A DNA stretch of 64,000 nucleotides from CBDFLA01 sp965248915 (GTDB taxonomy: Bacteria; Pseudomonadota; Alphaproteobacteria; M2410), in NCBI GenBank assembly GCA_965248915.1, contig OZ252216.1, forward strand, positions 1,488,001-1,552,000, in the 5' to 3' direction. The notes beneath the pieces are model-generated. The model saw only the letters and a program-made list of their open reading frames with translations, had not been told where the DNA came from and searched no databases. Position numbers and translations under genes: made by a program. This document shows, in pieces, positions 7,577 to 16,912 of the stretch (its first letter is position 1; every line of letters begins with the position of its first letter).

Positions 7577-9598
7577 TCACTCATTGTCAAAAATGACAAC
7601 TACTTGGCCATCATCAACCTGATCGCCAACCGAAACCAAGACCTCTGCAATGACCGTCTCCGAAGACGCCATTAGCGTGTGTTCCATTTTCATGGCCTCA
7701 AGAACTACGATTGGCTCACCAGGTTTTACCCGTGACCCAGCTTCCCCATTGACCGCAATGATTTTTCCAGACATCGGTGCTTGCAAATTATCACCGGCCT
7801 CATCATCAAGATAAGCCGATGCCAGAGGATCTAAGACCACCAACACATGGAGATGCTTGTCATGATAGATGTGGATCTCATTGTCGAATTGTCTGAGTTC
7901 TGCATTGTAACGGCGCCCATTGATCACGGCAGACAAAGTGCCATCACTTTCAAAGGCACCTTCCGCTGAAACAGAGCTTTCACCCATTGAAACACGAAGC
8001 CCCGTCAAACCATAAGCGACATCCACGACAATCTGACCCGACGGCTGATCGAAGATGTATTGATGACTTGTCTGAGGCGTGGCCGCATTGACACGCCAAC
8101 CATCCAGGTCATCCCATGGCGAACGTATCCAGCCGAAGCGATCTCCATCTTGTTGTCGCTCCGATGTGTGATCCAAGTGGAGGGCCAAAATCGCCAGGGC
8201 CAGTATCTCGATTTCTGGTGCAACATTCTCAGGCACCAATTCTGCAAAGTGCGTATCGATGAAACCTGTATCGAGCTCGGCATTCGCAAACGCTGGATGA
8301 TCAATGACATGTGAAAGGAAGGTAGCATTGGTACGCGCACCGATAACTTCAACTTGGTCAAGAGCATGCGACATGTGCCGCAGCGCGGCTCGGCGATCAC
8401 CACCCCACGCGACGATCTTGGCAATCATGGGATCATAGAACATCGTCACTTCATCGCCAGACTGGACGCCGGTATCGACACGAATGTGACCTGTTTGCGT
8501 TGGCAATGTCAGGTGGTGAAGAACGCCCGGCGAAGGAAAAAAGTTCTTTGCTGGATCTTCTGCGTAGAGACGCACTTCGACGGCGTGACCGTCAATAGCG
8601 AGGTCTTCTTGCGATTTCGGTAGGGGATTGCCTGCAGCCACTTCGAATTGCCAACGAACTAAATCTTCCCCCGTGATCATTTCAGTAACTGGGTGCTCTA
8701 CTTGCAACCTCGTGTTCATTTCCATGAAGAAGAAGCCATCTGCAGTCAGACCCCCTTCCCCATCCACGATAAACTCAACCGTACCCGCCCCTTCATATCC
8801 AATGGATTTCGCCGCACTAACCGCGGCCTCTCCCATAGCTGAGCGAACTTCTTGTGTCATTCCCGGTGCCGGGGCTTCTTCAACGACTTTCTGATGGCGC
8901 CGCTGCAACGAACAATCCCGTTCAAACAGATAGACGGCGCGTCCTTGACGGTCCGCAAATACTTGCACTTCCACATGACGCGGCGAACTGACGAATTTCT
9001 CAACCAGTACACGGTCATCCCCAAAAGCTGATTTTGCTTCACGTTGCGCGGATGCAAGTTCTTTCAAAAACCGCGATGGGTCTTCAACTTTGCGCATGCC
9101 TTTGCCGCCGCCACCGGCAACCGCCTTGATGAGGACCGGGTAACCGATCTTATCGGCCTCTTTGGCAAGCAGTTTCTCTTTTTGATCCGCACCGTGATAG
9201 CCAGGCACCACGGGCACGCCTGCTTCTTCCATCAGAGATTTCGCTGCATCTTTCAAACCCATGGCCCGAATAGCATCAGGCGGTGGTCCAATCCAAACCA
9301 AGCCAGCCTCAAGGACGCGTTGCGCGAATTCCGCATTCTCTGAAAGGAAGCCGTACCCAGGATGAATGGCTTCAGCGCCTGATCGGGCGGCAACATCCAA
9401 AATCTTGTCGCTATCTAAGTAGCTTTGGGCTGCGACCGCAGGACCAATGTGAAAGGCCTCATCTGCCATTTCCACATGTTGCGCCAAACGATCAGCGTCT
9501 GAGTAGACAGCAATCGTGCGAATGCCCATCTTCTTTGCGGTCTTGATGATCCGGCAAGCAATTTCACCGCGATTGGCTATGAGGACGGAAGCAAACAT
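7577..9598 (-). CDS. liuD: Methylcrotonyl-CoA carboxylase, biotin-containing alpha subunit
   Basis: Carboxylates biotin with bicarbonate and ATP and carries it to the beta subunit, in leucine degradation. The 673 residues hold a biotin carboxylase domain at 1-450 (FASVLIANRGEIACRI start, glycine-rich AGGGGKGMR ATP loop, EMNTRLQVEHPVTE), a variable BT region, and a biotinyl domain with EAMKMEH at 634-640, Lys637 being the biotinylation site. The HGADQKEKLL segment and the neighbours (MCC beta, hydratase) identify it as MCC rather than propionyl-CoA carboxylase; a separate pccA occurs at 18.4 kb. It is the fourth gene of the operon, 7 bases after liuC. Confidence 0.93.
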   Translation of the reverse strand: MFASVLIANRGEIACRIIKTAKKMGIRTIAVYSDADRLAQHVEMADEAFHIGPAVAAQSYLDSDKILDVAARSGAEAIHPGYGFLSENAEFAQRVLEAGLVWIGPPPDAIRAMGLKDAAKSLMEEAGVPVVPGYHGADQKEKLLAKEADKIGYPVLIKAVAGGGGKGMRKVEDPSRFLKELASAQREAKSAFGDDRVLVEKFVSSPRHVEVQVFADRQGRAVYLFERDCSLQRRHQKVVEEAPAPGMTQEVRSAMGEAAVSAAKSIGYEGAGTVEFIVDGEGGLTADGFFFMEMNTRLQVEHPVTEMITGEDLVRWQFEVAAGNPLPKSQEDLAIDGHAVEVRLYAEDPAKNFFPSPGVLHHLTLPTQTGHIRVDTGVQSGDEVTMFYDPMIAKIVAWGGDRRAALRHMSHALDQVEVIGARTNATFLSHVIDHPAFANAELDTGFIDTHFAELVPENVAPEIEILALAILALHLDHTSERQQDGDRFGWIRSPWDDLDGWRVNAATPQTSHQYIFDQPSGQIVVDVAYGLTGLRVSMGESSVSAEGAFESDGTLSAVINGRRYNAELRQFDNEIHIYHDKHLHVLVVLDPLASAYLDDEAGDNLQAPMSGKIIAVNGEAGSRVKPGEPIVVLEAMKMEHTLMASSETVIAEVLVSVGDQVDDGQVVVIFDNE

Positions 9599-9605
9599 AA
9601 GAACC

Positions 9606-10403
9606 CTATTTGGCCCAACTGGGCTTGCGTTTCTCCAAAAAGGCCGTCATGCCCTCCATGGCTTCATCGGTTGCCCGACGATCAGCAATACGTTTGGCAG
9701 TTTCATTGATCATGTGATGATCAATTTCCCGCCACATCACCGCATCAATCAATTCCTTTGCCGCATGTACGGCTTGCGGCCCATTCTGGATGATGGAATC
9801 AGCAATACGCTCCCCCTCTTTGGCAAGCTCATTGAGGTCTTCGACCACAATGTGAACCAGCCCAATTCGTTCAGCCTCTTCAGCATCGAAACGTTCACCG
9901 GTTGTGAAGTACCGGCGCGCTTGACGCGACCCAATCGCCTCAATCACGTATGGAGAAATCATTGAGGGAATCAGGCCAAGCCGAACTTCCGACAATGAAA
10001 AGAACGCTTTCTTTGTTGCGATCGCAATGTCACACGCTGCGACCAATCCAACGCCGCCTCCCATCGCCGCTCCGTTGACCAACGCGATGGTTGGCATTGG
10101 CAAAGTTCGAATGTGATGAAGGAGGTTTGAGAAGCTCTTGGCCGCATCGACATTATCGGAGTGTGACCAACGCGCGGCCCTCTTCATCGCATTGAGATCG
10201 GCACCCGCCGAAAAGCTCTTCCCCGCACCTTCAACAAACACACAGCGAACACCATCAGCGCCTTTCAGATTCTCCACAATCTGAACAAGCGCTTCCTCCA
10301 AGTCCTGCGTGAAGGCATTGTGAATATCTGGTTGGTTCAATCGAATGACACCGACACCTTCTTGCGTCGTATCAAATGTGGCAGCTGCTTGCTTTTCGGT
10401 CAT
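9606..10403 (-). CDS. liuC: Enoyl-CoA hydratase family protein, probable methylglutaconyl-CoA hydratase
   Basis: A crotonase-fold hydratase expected to convert 3-methylglutaconyl-CoA to HMG-CoA in leucine degradation. The oxyanion-hole motifs are visible: FSAGADLNAMKR and GAAMGGGVGLVAACD. The start is the ATG at 10403, preceded by GAGGAG at good distance; the frame extends 12 codons upstream to a GTG that abuts the liuB stop, but lacks its own binding site. Product is 265 residues. Its place between the two MCC subunits supports the liuC assignment; the sequence alone would only give the crotonase family. Confidence 0.88.
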   Translation of the reverse strand: MTEKQAAATFDTTQEGVGVIRLNQPDIHNAFTQDLEEALVQIVENLKGADGVRCVFVEGAGKSFSAGADLNAMKRAARWSHSDNVDAAKSFSNLLHHIRTLPMPTIALVNGAAMGGGVGLVAACDIAIATKKAFFSLSEVRLGLIPSMISPYVIEAIGSRQARRYFTTGERFDAEEAERIGLVHIVVEDLNELAKEGERIADSIIQNGPQAVHAAKELIDAVMWREIDHHMINETAKRIADRRATDEAMEGMTAFLEKRKPSWAK

Positions 10404-10438
10404 GTCGCTCTCCTCAGTCGCTTGTTCGTCGCGACCCA

Positions 10439-12046
10439 CTACATTCTGAATATTCCAAATTTCGGTTCCGGTATCGGGGCATTGAGTGTGGCTGCAAAAG
10501 CAAGCCCTAAAACGCGGCGCGTATCTCTTGGCGCGATGATGCCATCATCCCAAAGCCTTGCCGTCGCAAAATACGGATTTCCCTCGAGTTCATACTGCTC
10601 TTGGATCGGAGTTTTAAAGTCCGCTTCATCTTCAGCGCTCCACTCCTCACCTTTCGCCTCAAGACCATCTCGGCGCACAGTTGCAAGAACGGACGCCGCT
10701 TGTTCTCCACCCATGACTGAGATGCGTGCATTTGGCCACGTGAACATAAATCGTGGACTGTAGGCGCGCCCGCACATTCCGTAGTTACCGGCGCCATATG
10801 ACCCGCCAATCACGACCGTGACCTTTGGCACATTGGCACAGGCAACCGCGGTCACCATTTTGGCACCGTCTTTCGCGATACCGCCGGTCTCGTATTTGCT
10901 ACCCACCATGAACCCAGTGATATTCTGCAAGAACAGAAGCGGGATCTTGCGTTGGCAACAAAGCTCCACAAAGTGGGCACCTTTAAGCGCGGACTCTGAA
11001 AATAAAATGCCGTTGTTGCCGATGATCCCTACGGGCATCCCGTAGATATGCGCAAAACCCGTCACCAGCGTCGTGCCGTATAGTTTTTTAAATTCATCAA
11101 AGCTTGACCCATCTACTAGACGGGCGATCACTTCACGGACATCGTACTGGGTTTGCAAATTCTTCGGAACCACACCGTCCAACTCTGCAATGTCATAAAC
11201 AGGGTCAACAACATCCCTAAGATCTTCAATCGCGGGCCTGGTCTTTCTGAGCGTGCCAACAATTTGACGAACGAGCGCCAAGGCGTGGATATCATCCACC
11301 GCGTAGTGATCTGCCACGCCGCTGGTTCTGGCATGAACGTCCGCCCCGCCGAGATCTTCAGCAGAAACAACCTCGCCTGTTGCCGCTTTGACCAGAGGTG
11401 GTCCTGCGAGGAAAATCGTGCCTTGCTGCTTTACAATGATCGTCTCGTCAGACATGGCTGGCACATAGGCACCCCCAGCCGTACAAGAACCCATAACTGC
11501 TGCTATTTGCGGAATGCCGCGAGCGGACATGTTGGCCTGATTGTAGAAAATCCTGCCAAAGTGCTCCCGGTCCGGAAATATCTCAGCCTGGTTGGGCAAA
11601 TTGGCCCCGCCCGAGTCGACGAGATAGATACAAGGTAGATTGTTCTCAAGCGCAATTTCTTGCGCACGCAAATGCTTCTTCACCGTAGCTGGATAATACG
11701 TTCCGCCCTTGATCGTTGCGTCGTTGCATACGATCACACAGTCTTTGCCTTCAACGCGGCCCACGCCGGTGATGATGCTGGCCCCGTTTATGTCGCCGCC
11801 ATACAAGTCGTAAGCCGCAAGTGGACTAAACTCTAAAAAGGGCGTGCCGGGATCCAGCAGTCTGTTGACGCGATCACGCGGCAAAAGCTTGCCGCGACCA
11901 AGGTGCCGATCGCGGGATCGCTCGTTACCACCAAGGGACGCCGCTTGTACCCTCTCTTGAAGCTCTGAGACGTGTCGAGACATCGCCTCTGCATTTCCAA
12001 CAAAGGACTCACTTCGGGGGCTAATCGAGGAAGTTAGGACCGCCAT
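10439..12046 (-). CDS. liuB: Methylcrotonyl-CoA carboxylase beta (carboxyltransferase) subunit
   Basis: Transfers the carboxyl group from biotin to 3-methylcrotonyl-CoA. The 535 residues carry the two-part acetyl-CoA carboxyltransferase domain; N-part with LVDSGGANLPNQAEIFPD and MGSCTAGGAYVPAMSDE, C-part with FLQNITGFMVGSKYE and IGGSYGAGNYGMCGRAY, the last being typical of MCC beta rather than propionyl-CoA carboxylase beta. Length fits MCC beta. It lies 39 bases after the thiolase gene and directly before liuC. Confidence 0.95.
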   Translation of the reverse strand: MAVLTSSISPRSESFVGNAEAMSRHVSELQERVQAASLGGNERSRDRHLGRGKLLPRDRVNRLLDPGTPFLEFSPLAAYDLYGGDINGASIITGVGRVEGKDCVIVCNDATIKGGTYYPATVKKHLRAQEIALENNLPCIYLVDSGGANLPNQAEIFPDREHFGRIFYNQANMSARGIPQIAAVMGSCTAGGAYVPAMSDETIIVKQQGTIFLAGPPLVKAATGEVVSAEDLGGADVHARTSGVADHYAVDDIHALALVRQIVGTLRKTRPAIEDLRDVVDPVYDIAELDGVVPKNLQTQYDVREVIARLVDGSSFDEFKKLYGTTLVTGFAHIYGMPVGIIGNNGILFSESALKGAHFVELCCQRKIPLLFLQNITGFMVGSKYETGGIAKDGAKMVTAVACANVPKVTVVIGGSYGAGNYGMCGRAYSPRFMFTWPNARISVMGGEQAASVLATVRRDGLEAKGEEWSAEDEADFKTPIQEQYELEGNPYFATARLWDDGIIAPRDTRRVLGLAFAATLNAPIPEPKFGIFRM

Positions 12047-12085
12047 AGCGTGCGTCTCTCCAATGAAACCGCGTTCTGCAAAGAT

Positions 12086-13273
12086 TCAGGTTAACCGTTC
12101 AACCGCAATTGCGGTTGCTTCACCGCCACCAATACACAAGGAGGCCACACCTTTGCGGCCGTCATATTTTTCAAGCGCGTTCAGGAGTGTCACCATTATC
12201 CTCGCACCTGAGGCACCGATAGGATGACCTAAAGCGCAAGCACCGCCATGAACATTGACCTTATCATGTGGAAGATCCAATTCCTGCATAGCCGCCATGG
12301 TTACAACCGCGAAGGCCTCATTGACCTCATACAGATCGACATCGTTTCTCGACCATCCGGTTTGTTCAAACAAGGCTTCCATCGCACCAACCGGAGCTGT
12401 CGTAAACCACCGCGGTTCACGTGCATGGCTCGTTTGACCAACAATCTTCGCGAGTGGCTTAAGGCCTTTCTTTTCCGCGGTAGAAAGCCGCATCAGCGTC
12501 AACGCTGCCGCGCCATCTGAAATCGAACTAGAGTTGGCCGCAGTAACTGTTCCATCTTTGACAAAAGCTGGTCGAAGACCCGGGATCTTTGAGGGATCAG
12601 CGGACATCGGCTGTTCGTCGGAAGACACAGTCGTCTCACCTTTGCGCGTCTTGATCGTCAATTCATGAATCTCTTTTGCGAACGTGCCATCTTCTGTTGC
12701 CGTTCGTGCACGCCTCAGGGACTCGATCGCATAAGCATCCTGTGCCTCACGACTGAATTGGAAGTGCTGTGCCGTTTCTTCGGCATAAGTACCCATCAGA
12801 CGACCTTCATAGGCATCCTCAAGTCCGTCTAGAAACATATGGTCTTTGACTTCACCATGCCCCAACCGAAATCCACCCCGTGCCTTAGGCAAGATGTAGG
12901 GCGCGTTGGTCATGCTCTCAAGCCCACCAGCCACCATCACATCTGCATGGCCAAGGCTCAAAGTATCACAGGCCGTCATCACGGCCCGCATGCCCGATCC
13001 ACACATCTTGTTGACCGTCGTACAAGGAACACTGTCCGGCAATCCACCCTTCAAGGCTGCTTGCCGGGCTGGCGCCTGTCCCAATCCTGCAGACAAGACA
13101 CATCCCATAATAACTTCATCAATATCATCGCCCTTGAGACCCGACCGCTCGACGGCAGCTGAGACAGCCGACGCCCCTAGTTCGGGCGCGGTCACAGCGG
13201 TCAGATCACCTTGAAAACCGCCCATCGGGGTGCGCGCAGCACCAACGATGACAATCGGATCTTTGTCACTCAT
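12086..13273 (-). CDS. Acetyl-CoA C-acetyltransferase (thiolase)
   Basis: A thiolase that cleaves or forms acetoacetyl-CoA; here it would finish leucine degradation by splitting acetoacetyl-CoA after HMG-CoA cleavage. The 395 residues include Cys91 in NKMCGSGMRAV, His350 in GACALGHPIGASG and Cys380 in SLCIGGGEA, the complete catalytic triad set. It is the first gene of the liu operon on this strand. A longer-chain specificity cannot be excluded from sequence. The HMG-CoA lyase and isovaleryl-CoA dehydrogenase expected for the pathway are not in the window. Confidence 0.93.
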   Translation of the reverse strand: MSDKDPIVIVGAARTPMGGFQGDLTAVTAPELGASAVSAAVERSGLKGDDIDEVIMGCVLSAGLGQAPARQAALKGGLPDSVPCTTVNKMCGSGMRAVMTACDTLSLGHADVMVAGGLESMTNAPYILPKARGGFRLGHGEVKDHMFLDGLEDAYEGRLMGTYAEETAQHFQFSREAQDAYAIESLRRARTATEDGTFAKEIHELTIKTRKGETTVSSDEQPMSADPSKIPGLRPAFVKDGTVTAANSSSISDGAAALTLMRLSTAEKKGLKPLAKIVGQTSHAREPRWFTTAPVGAMEALFEQTGWSRNDVDLYEVNEAFAVVTMAAMQELDLPHDKVNVHGGACALGHPIGASGARIMVTLLNALEKYDGRKGVASLCIGGGEATAIAVERLT

Positions 13274-13294
13274 TCATATTCACCTTGTATCGCG

Positions 13295-13306
13295 GGTCCA
13301 TGGACC
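13295..13306. promoter_or_regulatory. 12-bp perfect palindrome upstream of the liu operon
   Basis: GGTCCATGGACC is a perfect palindrome 22 bases upstream of the thiolase start, with a further matching base on each side broken after that. It sits where an operator could act on the operon, but it does not match a regulator site known to me and a chance occurrence is possible. Confidence 0.25.
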
Positions 13307-13425
13307 ACAGATCGTGAGCCCGCCGGAATAACTCATTGTCACAACGAGGATTTCTCGCCCTAAGAGACACTAAAGAGGACCAGAATTCAACGCGGAATTA
13401 CCTCATAAGTCAGCGCAAGATCGCC

Positions 13426-14385
13426 TTACCGCGCCGGATCAAATACCTCAACTGCATCAGCAATCGTAAACAATGTGAAGAACCCACTGCCTGACCCGCC
13501 ACCGATGAGATACCAGCGACCATCGACCGTCACAGAGGCCATCGAATGACGAGGCGTCAGAAGTTTGGCTTCACTCTTCCATGAATTCGAATTTGCATCG
13601 TAGGACAGATGATCACTGAAGGTCTGCGACGGCAATGGGGTCGCTCCACCAGCAACATGAAGGACACCGTCAAGTTCAGCGGCAATCAGCCCAGACCGTC
13701 CTGACGGCAAATCCGCCACCCGTGTCCACGAGCCGTCTTTAACATTGAGGCGATCAACACGTGAGCTCTGCGTTCCATCAGATTTGGCACCACCTAGCAC
13801 ATAGATCGTGTCGCCCACCGCGGCAGCAGCCAAGTTCGCGCGCGGCGAAGCAAATGATGCCACCGATACAGACCACTCATTTGTGATCGTGTTGTAAACT
13901 TGAACCTTGCCGGACGATTGGCCTTCGCCGCCTATAACGTAGAGTTTGCTCCCAACGGTCACCATCGTGTGACCGCGCCTAGCAAATGGCATCAACGCCT
14001 TCTTGATCCACAAGGTCCGCAATGGATCATAGGCCCAAAGGTCTTTGCTAACGATCGCATGGCGGTCATTCCCAGCCAATCCACCGCTGACATAGACCAC
14101 ACCGTTAGAGGCAGCCATGCCGAACTGTTCTCTCCCCACCGGCATTGGCGGTAACGGTCGCCACATATCGCTTGCGGGGTCATAGAGATCGAACGAAGAT
14201 CGCGGTCCACTGATACCCGCCCCACCAGCTACGAAGATGTCCCCATGGACCTCAGCCGCGGAAAGCTTGGCCCTCGCGCTGTCCATGGGTTGATTTTCGA
14301 ACCAAGTTCCAGCCTTGGCGACGAACGACACACCAATCAAAGATATGGAAAAAACACATAATGCCAACAACTTACGAGCGATCAT
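13426..14385 (-). CDS. Secreted kelch-repeat beta-propeller protein
   Basis: The 319-residue product begins with a signal peptide (RKLLALCVFSISLIGVSFV, cleavage probably after AKAG near residue 26) followed by about six kelch repeats of roughly 47 residues. Each shows the Gly-Gly pair and the spaced Tyr/Trp: IFVAGGAGI, VYVSGGLAG, LYVIGGEGQ, IYVLGGAKS, LHVAGGATP, WYLIGGGSG. These form a beta-propeller in the periplasm or outside. No catalytic residues can be assigned; kelch propellers may bind partners or act as sialic-acid-type mutarotases, but there is no supporting context here. It stands between mgtE (22 bases downstream) and the liu operon. Confidence 0.85.
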   Translation of the reverse strand: MIARKLLALCVFSISLIGVSFVAKAGTWFENQPMDSARAKLSAAEVHGDIFVAGGAGISGPRSSFDLYDPASDMWRPLPPMPVGREQFGMAASNGVVYVSGGLAGNDRHAIVSKDLWAYDPLRTLWIKKALMPFARRGHTMVTVGSKLYVIGGEGQSSGKVQVYNTITNEWSVSVASFASPRANLAAAAVGDTIYVLGGAKSDGTQSSRVDRLNVKDGSWTRVADLPSGRSGLIAAELDGVLHVAGGATPLPSQTFSDHLSYDANSNSWKSEAKLLTPRHSMASVTVDGRWYLIGGGSGSGFFTLFTIADAVEVFDPAR

Positions 14386-14407
14386 TAAACTCTCACCTTT
14401 TCACAAC

Positions 14408-15814
14408 TCACTGAACGAGAAGCAGTGTAGCAAGTCCAAGGAAAACGAAAAAGCCAACAATATCAGTTACCGTCGTGACGAAGACCGTTGAAGACAGTGC
14501 CGGGTCGGCGCCCGCCTTCTCCAAGCCAAGGGGTATCAGTATTCCAGCCAGACCAGCGGCCAAGAGATTGATCACCATGGCCAAAGCCAAAACACTCCCA
14601 ATTGCTGAACTTTCAAACCAAATCGCCCCAATAATGCCCAGCAACAGGGCAAAGACAATTCCCTGAAGCCCGCCAACGAGCACTTCACGCCAGACGATCC
14701 GTGCTGCATTGGTGGGGGTAAGGTCTTTGGTTGCTAATGCTCGAACAGCAACTGTCATGGTCTGAGTGCCGGCATTACCCCCCATCGAGGCGACAATTGG
14801 CATCAAGATGGCGAGTGCGACTATTTCTTCAATTGCTTTATCGAACAATGCGATAACGAGCGAGGCGAGTACTGCCGTCGCTAAATTCACCAAAAGCCAT
14901 GAAAATCGTGACCGCGTGGTCGCTATGACAGTATCTGAGAGCCCCTCCTCCTCACGCACACCGGCCAAAGCCATCATATCTTCGCTCGCGGTCTCGCGAA
15001 CCACATCGACAATGTCATCCACAGTGATCATGCCAACGATCCGTTTACTCTCGTCAACAACCGCCGCTGAGATGAGATGGTATTGGTTGAACAGGTAGGC
15101 AACCTCCTCCTCATTCATTCCCGCAGGAATTAAGGTCTGTTTCACATTCATGATGTCCCCGACCAAAACATCACGCTCCGCACGCATAAGCCTGCTGACC
15201 GGCACTGTTCCAAGTGCATGAAACGATGGATCGACCACAAAGATTTCAAAGAAAAGGTCAGGAAGATCTTCCGCGGATCGGAGAAAATCGATCGTGTGAC
15301 CGACTGTCCAGTAGGGAGGCACAGACAAAAAGTCCCGCTGCATTAGGCGCGCAGCGCTTTCATCTGGGTAGTTGAGGGAGAATTCGACGGCAGCACGATC
15401 TTGCTCGCCGACCTTTTCTAAAACCTCAGCTTTCTTTCCTTCGTCCAGATCCTCGAGCAGGTAGATCGCGTCATCGCTCTCGAGCTCTTCAACCGCTGCC
15501 GCGAGAGTTTCAGGCTGAAGGTGTTCAACCACGTCATCCCGAATATCCTCTTCCAGCTCCGAGAGCGCTTCTGGCTCAAGGTCATTTCCGAGTACATTGA
15601 TGAGTTGACGGCGTTCGTCTGGTCGAACCAGACCTAAGAGGTCTGCTTGGTCGGCTGCGTGAAGTTTTTCAAAAAGGTGGCGGACGCGGAGATTATCCCC
15701 GGATTCAATCGCCTCGCAAACCTCACGAACGAAATCGGGATTTAGCGCATAGTCCTCATCAAGGGTTGGCGCATCTTCCACCATTTCAGACGATCTTATC
15801 TCGTCCTCGACCAT
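14408..15814 (-). CDS. mgtE: Magnesium transporter MgtE
   Basis: A homodimeric Mg2+ channel of the inner membrane. From the ATG at 15814 the product has 468 residues: an acidic cytoplasmic MgtE N-domain (about 25-135, with LGLVRPDERRQLINVLG), two CBS domains (about 140-265, ending VVDESKRIVGMITVDDIVDVV), a connecting helix, and five membrane segments (about 290-468) with the signature LMPIVASMGGNAGTQTMTV that lines the pore. The start is set by GGAGGG seven bases upstream; the frame is open 19 codons further but those codons do not belong to the family. Intracellular Mg2+ bound by the N and CBS domains closes the pore. Confidence 0.95.
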   Translation of the reverse strand: MVEDEIRSSEMVEDAPTLDEDYALNPDFVREVCEAIESGDNLRVRHLFEKLHAADQADLLGLVRPDERRQLINVLGNDLEPEALSELEEDIRDDVVEHLQPETLAAAVEELESDDAIYLLEDLDEGKKAEVLEKVGEQDRAAVEFSLNYPDESAARLMQRDFLSVPPYWTVGHTIDFLRSAEDLPDLFFEIFVVDPSFHALGTVPVSRLMRAERDVLVGDIMNVKQTLIPAGMNEEEVAYLFNQYHLISAAVVDESKRIVGMITVDDIVDVVRETASEDMMALAGVREEEGLSDTVIATTRSRFSWLLVNLATAVLASLVIALFDKAIEEIVALAILMPIVASMGGNAGTQTMTVAVRALATKDLTPTNAARIVWREVLVGGLQGIVFALLLGIIGAIWFESSAIGSVLALAMVINLLAAGLAGILIPLGLEKAGADPALSSTVFVTTVTDIVGFFVFLGLATLLLVQ

Positions 15815-15939
15815 CGTAATTCCCTCCGGAAACGCCAGAGCAGGTCCCGACTCACCGCAGAAATAGGACACAAAGGACTGTCGGGCGCAACCTGCTCAAT
15901 CAAGCGAGACTAGAGGCGTCAAAGCATATTCCCACCAGC

Positions 15940-15963
15940 GGCCAAGAATCGCATCGCTTGGCC
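15940..15963. repeat. Inverted repeat (7-bp stem) downstream of tRNA-Leu
   Basis: GGCCAAG and CTTGGCC form a perfect 7-bp stem around a 10-base loop. It lies about 40 bases after the 3' end of the minus-strand tRNA and before mgtE. No T-tract follows, so it is not a standard terminator; it could be a processing or pause structure. Confidence 0.35.
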
Positions 15964-16002
15964 AATCTTGGCGTGACATTTATCAAGAAAAGGAAGGAAA
16001 AT

Positions 16003-16089
16003 TGGTGCGGTCGAGAAGACTCGAACTTCCACGGGTTTTACCCCACAGCGACCTCAACGCTGCGCGTCTACCAGTTCCGCCACGACCGC
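16003..16089 (-). tRNA. tRNA-Leu (anticodon GAG)
   Basis: An 87-base class II tRNA with CCA encoded. Acceptor stem GCGGTCG pairs with CGACCGC, the D-arm contains the AACTGGTAGACGC block, the anticodon stem CAGCG/CGCTG closes the loop TTGAGGT giving GAG, a long variable arm follows as expected for leucine tRNA, and the T-arm contains TTCGAGT. A T-rich stretch just downstream may end transcription. No integrase or attachment duplication was seen next to it. Confidence 0.95.
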
Positions 16090-16165
16090 ACTATGTTCGT
16101 AACGACAGTTGAGGCGCGGATGTATCAAATGATGAGGGGCTTGTGAAGCCCTAGAAGAGATTTCC

Positions 16166-16912
16166 CTAGATTCCGTCGCCATCGAGGTTTTCTGGGATGT
16201 GAATTCCACACTCATCCTTATCCATGCCAGCCCACCGCCCATCGCGGTACTGGCCACCTGGCTGAACCCTCTCTGTGCAAGGCATACAGCCAATCGACAG
16301 GAATCCGTCTTTGACCAGAGGGTGCTTAGGAAGGCTGTGCCGTTCCGTATAGGCCACCAATTCATCAATTCCCCAGCGAATGAGGGGATTAATCTTATAG
16401 TGACCCGACCCAAGCAGTGGATCCGCTTCAATGGTTAGAAGATCTGCCCGAGCGTTGGTTTGAAATCTCTTGCGTCCCGTGATTTGCGCGTCGAAGTTTT
16501 TCAGCGCTTTCGTTAGAGGTCGAACCTTTCTCAGATCGCAACACCCGTCCGGATTGACTTGCCATAAGGACCCCTCAGGATCCGTCGCCTTTTCATCGTC
16601 CGGGTGCGGCCCGATTGCTCGCACGTCCGTCAGACCCAATCGCGTTTGTAAGTTGTCTCGGTAGCGAAGCGTCTCCGCAAAAACTTTCCCAGTATTAAGA
16701 AACAAGATCGGTGTTGTAGGGTCGACTTGAGAAACCATGTGAAGCAAAACCGCACTTTCGGCACCAAACGAGGATACCATCGCGATCTTCTCAACAAACT
16801 CATCGTTGATCATCGCCGACAGCAGTTCAATTCCCTCACGACCGGAATATTTTTGCTGAAGCTCTAAGAGCTCAAAGTCTGCAAGCGGTGATTCAACAAC
16901 ACTTAAGGTCAC
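16166..16912 (-). CDS. cysH: Assimilatory adenylylsulfate (APS) reductase, CysH family
   Basis: Reduces activated sulfate to sulfite with thioredoxin. The 248-residue protein has the SSFGAESAVLLHM PP-loop-like motif near 47-59, the catalytic Cys235 in KDECGIH, and the two extra cysteine pairs Cys124-Cys125 and Cys209-Cys212 that bind a [4Fe-4S] cluster. These pairs mark the APS-using type rather than PAPS-using enterobacterial CysH. It overlaps the upstream siroheme-synthase gene by four bases (ATGA type), so the two are translationally coupled. Sulfite reductase itself is not in the window. Confidence 0.94.
   Translation of the reverse strand: MTLSVVESPLADFELLELQQKYSGREGIELLSAMINDEFVEKIAMVSSFGAESAVLLHMVSQVDPTTPILFLNTGKVFAETLRYRDNLQTRLGLTDVRAIGPHPDDEKATDPEGSLWQVNPDGCCDLRKVRPLTKALKNFDAQITGRKRFQTNARADLLTIEADPLLGSGHYKINPLIRWGIDELVAYTERHSLPKHPLVKDGFLSIGCMPCTERVQPGGQYRDGRWAGMDKDECGIHIPENLDGDGI

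Noticed and set aside
15940..15963. Terminator for tRNA-Leu
   Set aside because: The stem is good but no T-tract follows on either strand, so it was listed only as an inverted repeat.
16003..16089. tRNA-Leu as integration site of a genomic island
   Set aside because: No integrase and no duplicated tRNA 3' end were found on either side; the neighbours are ordinary core genes.
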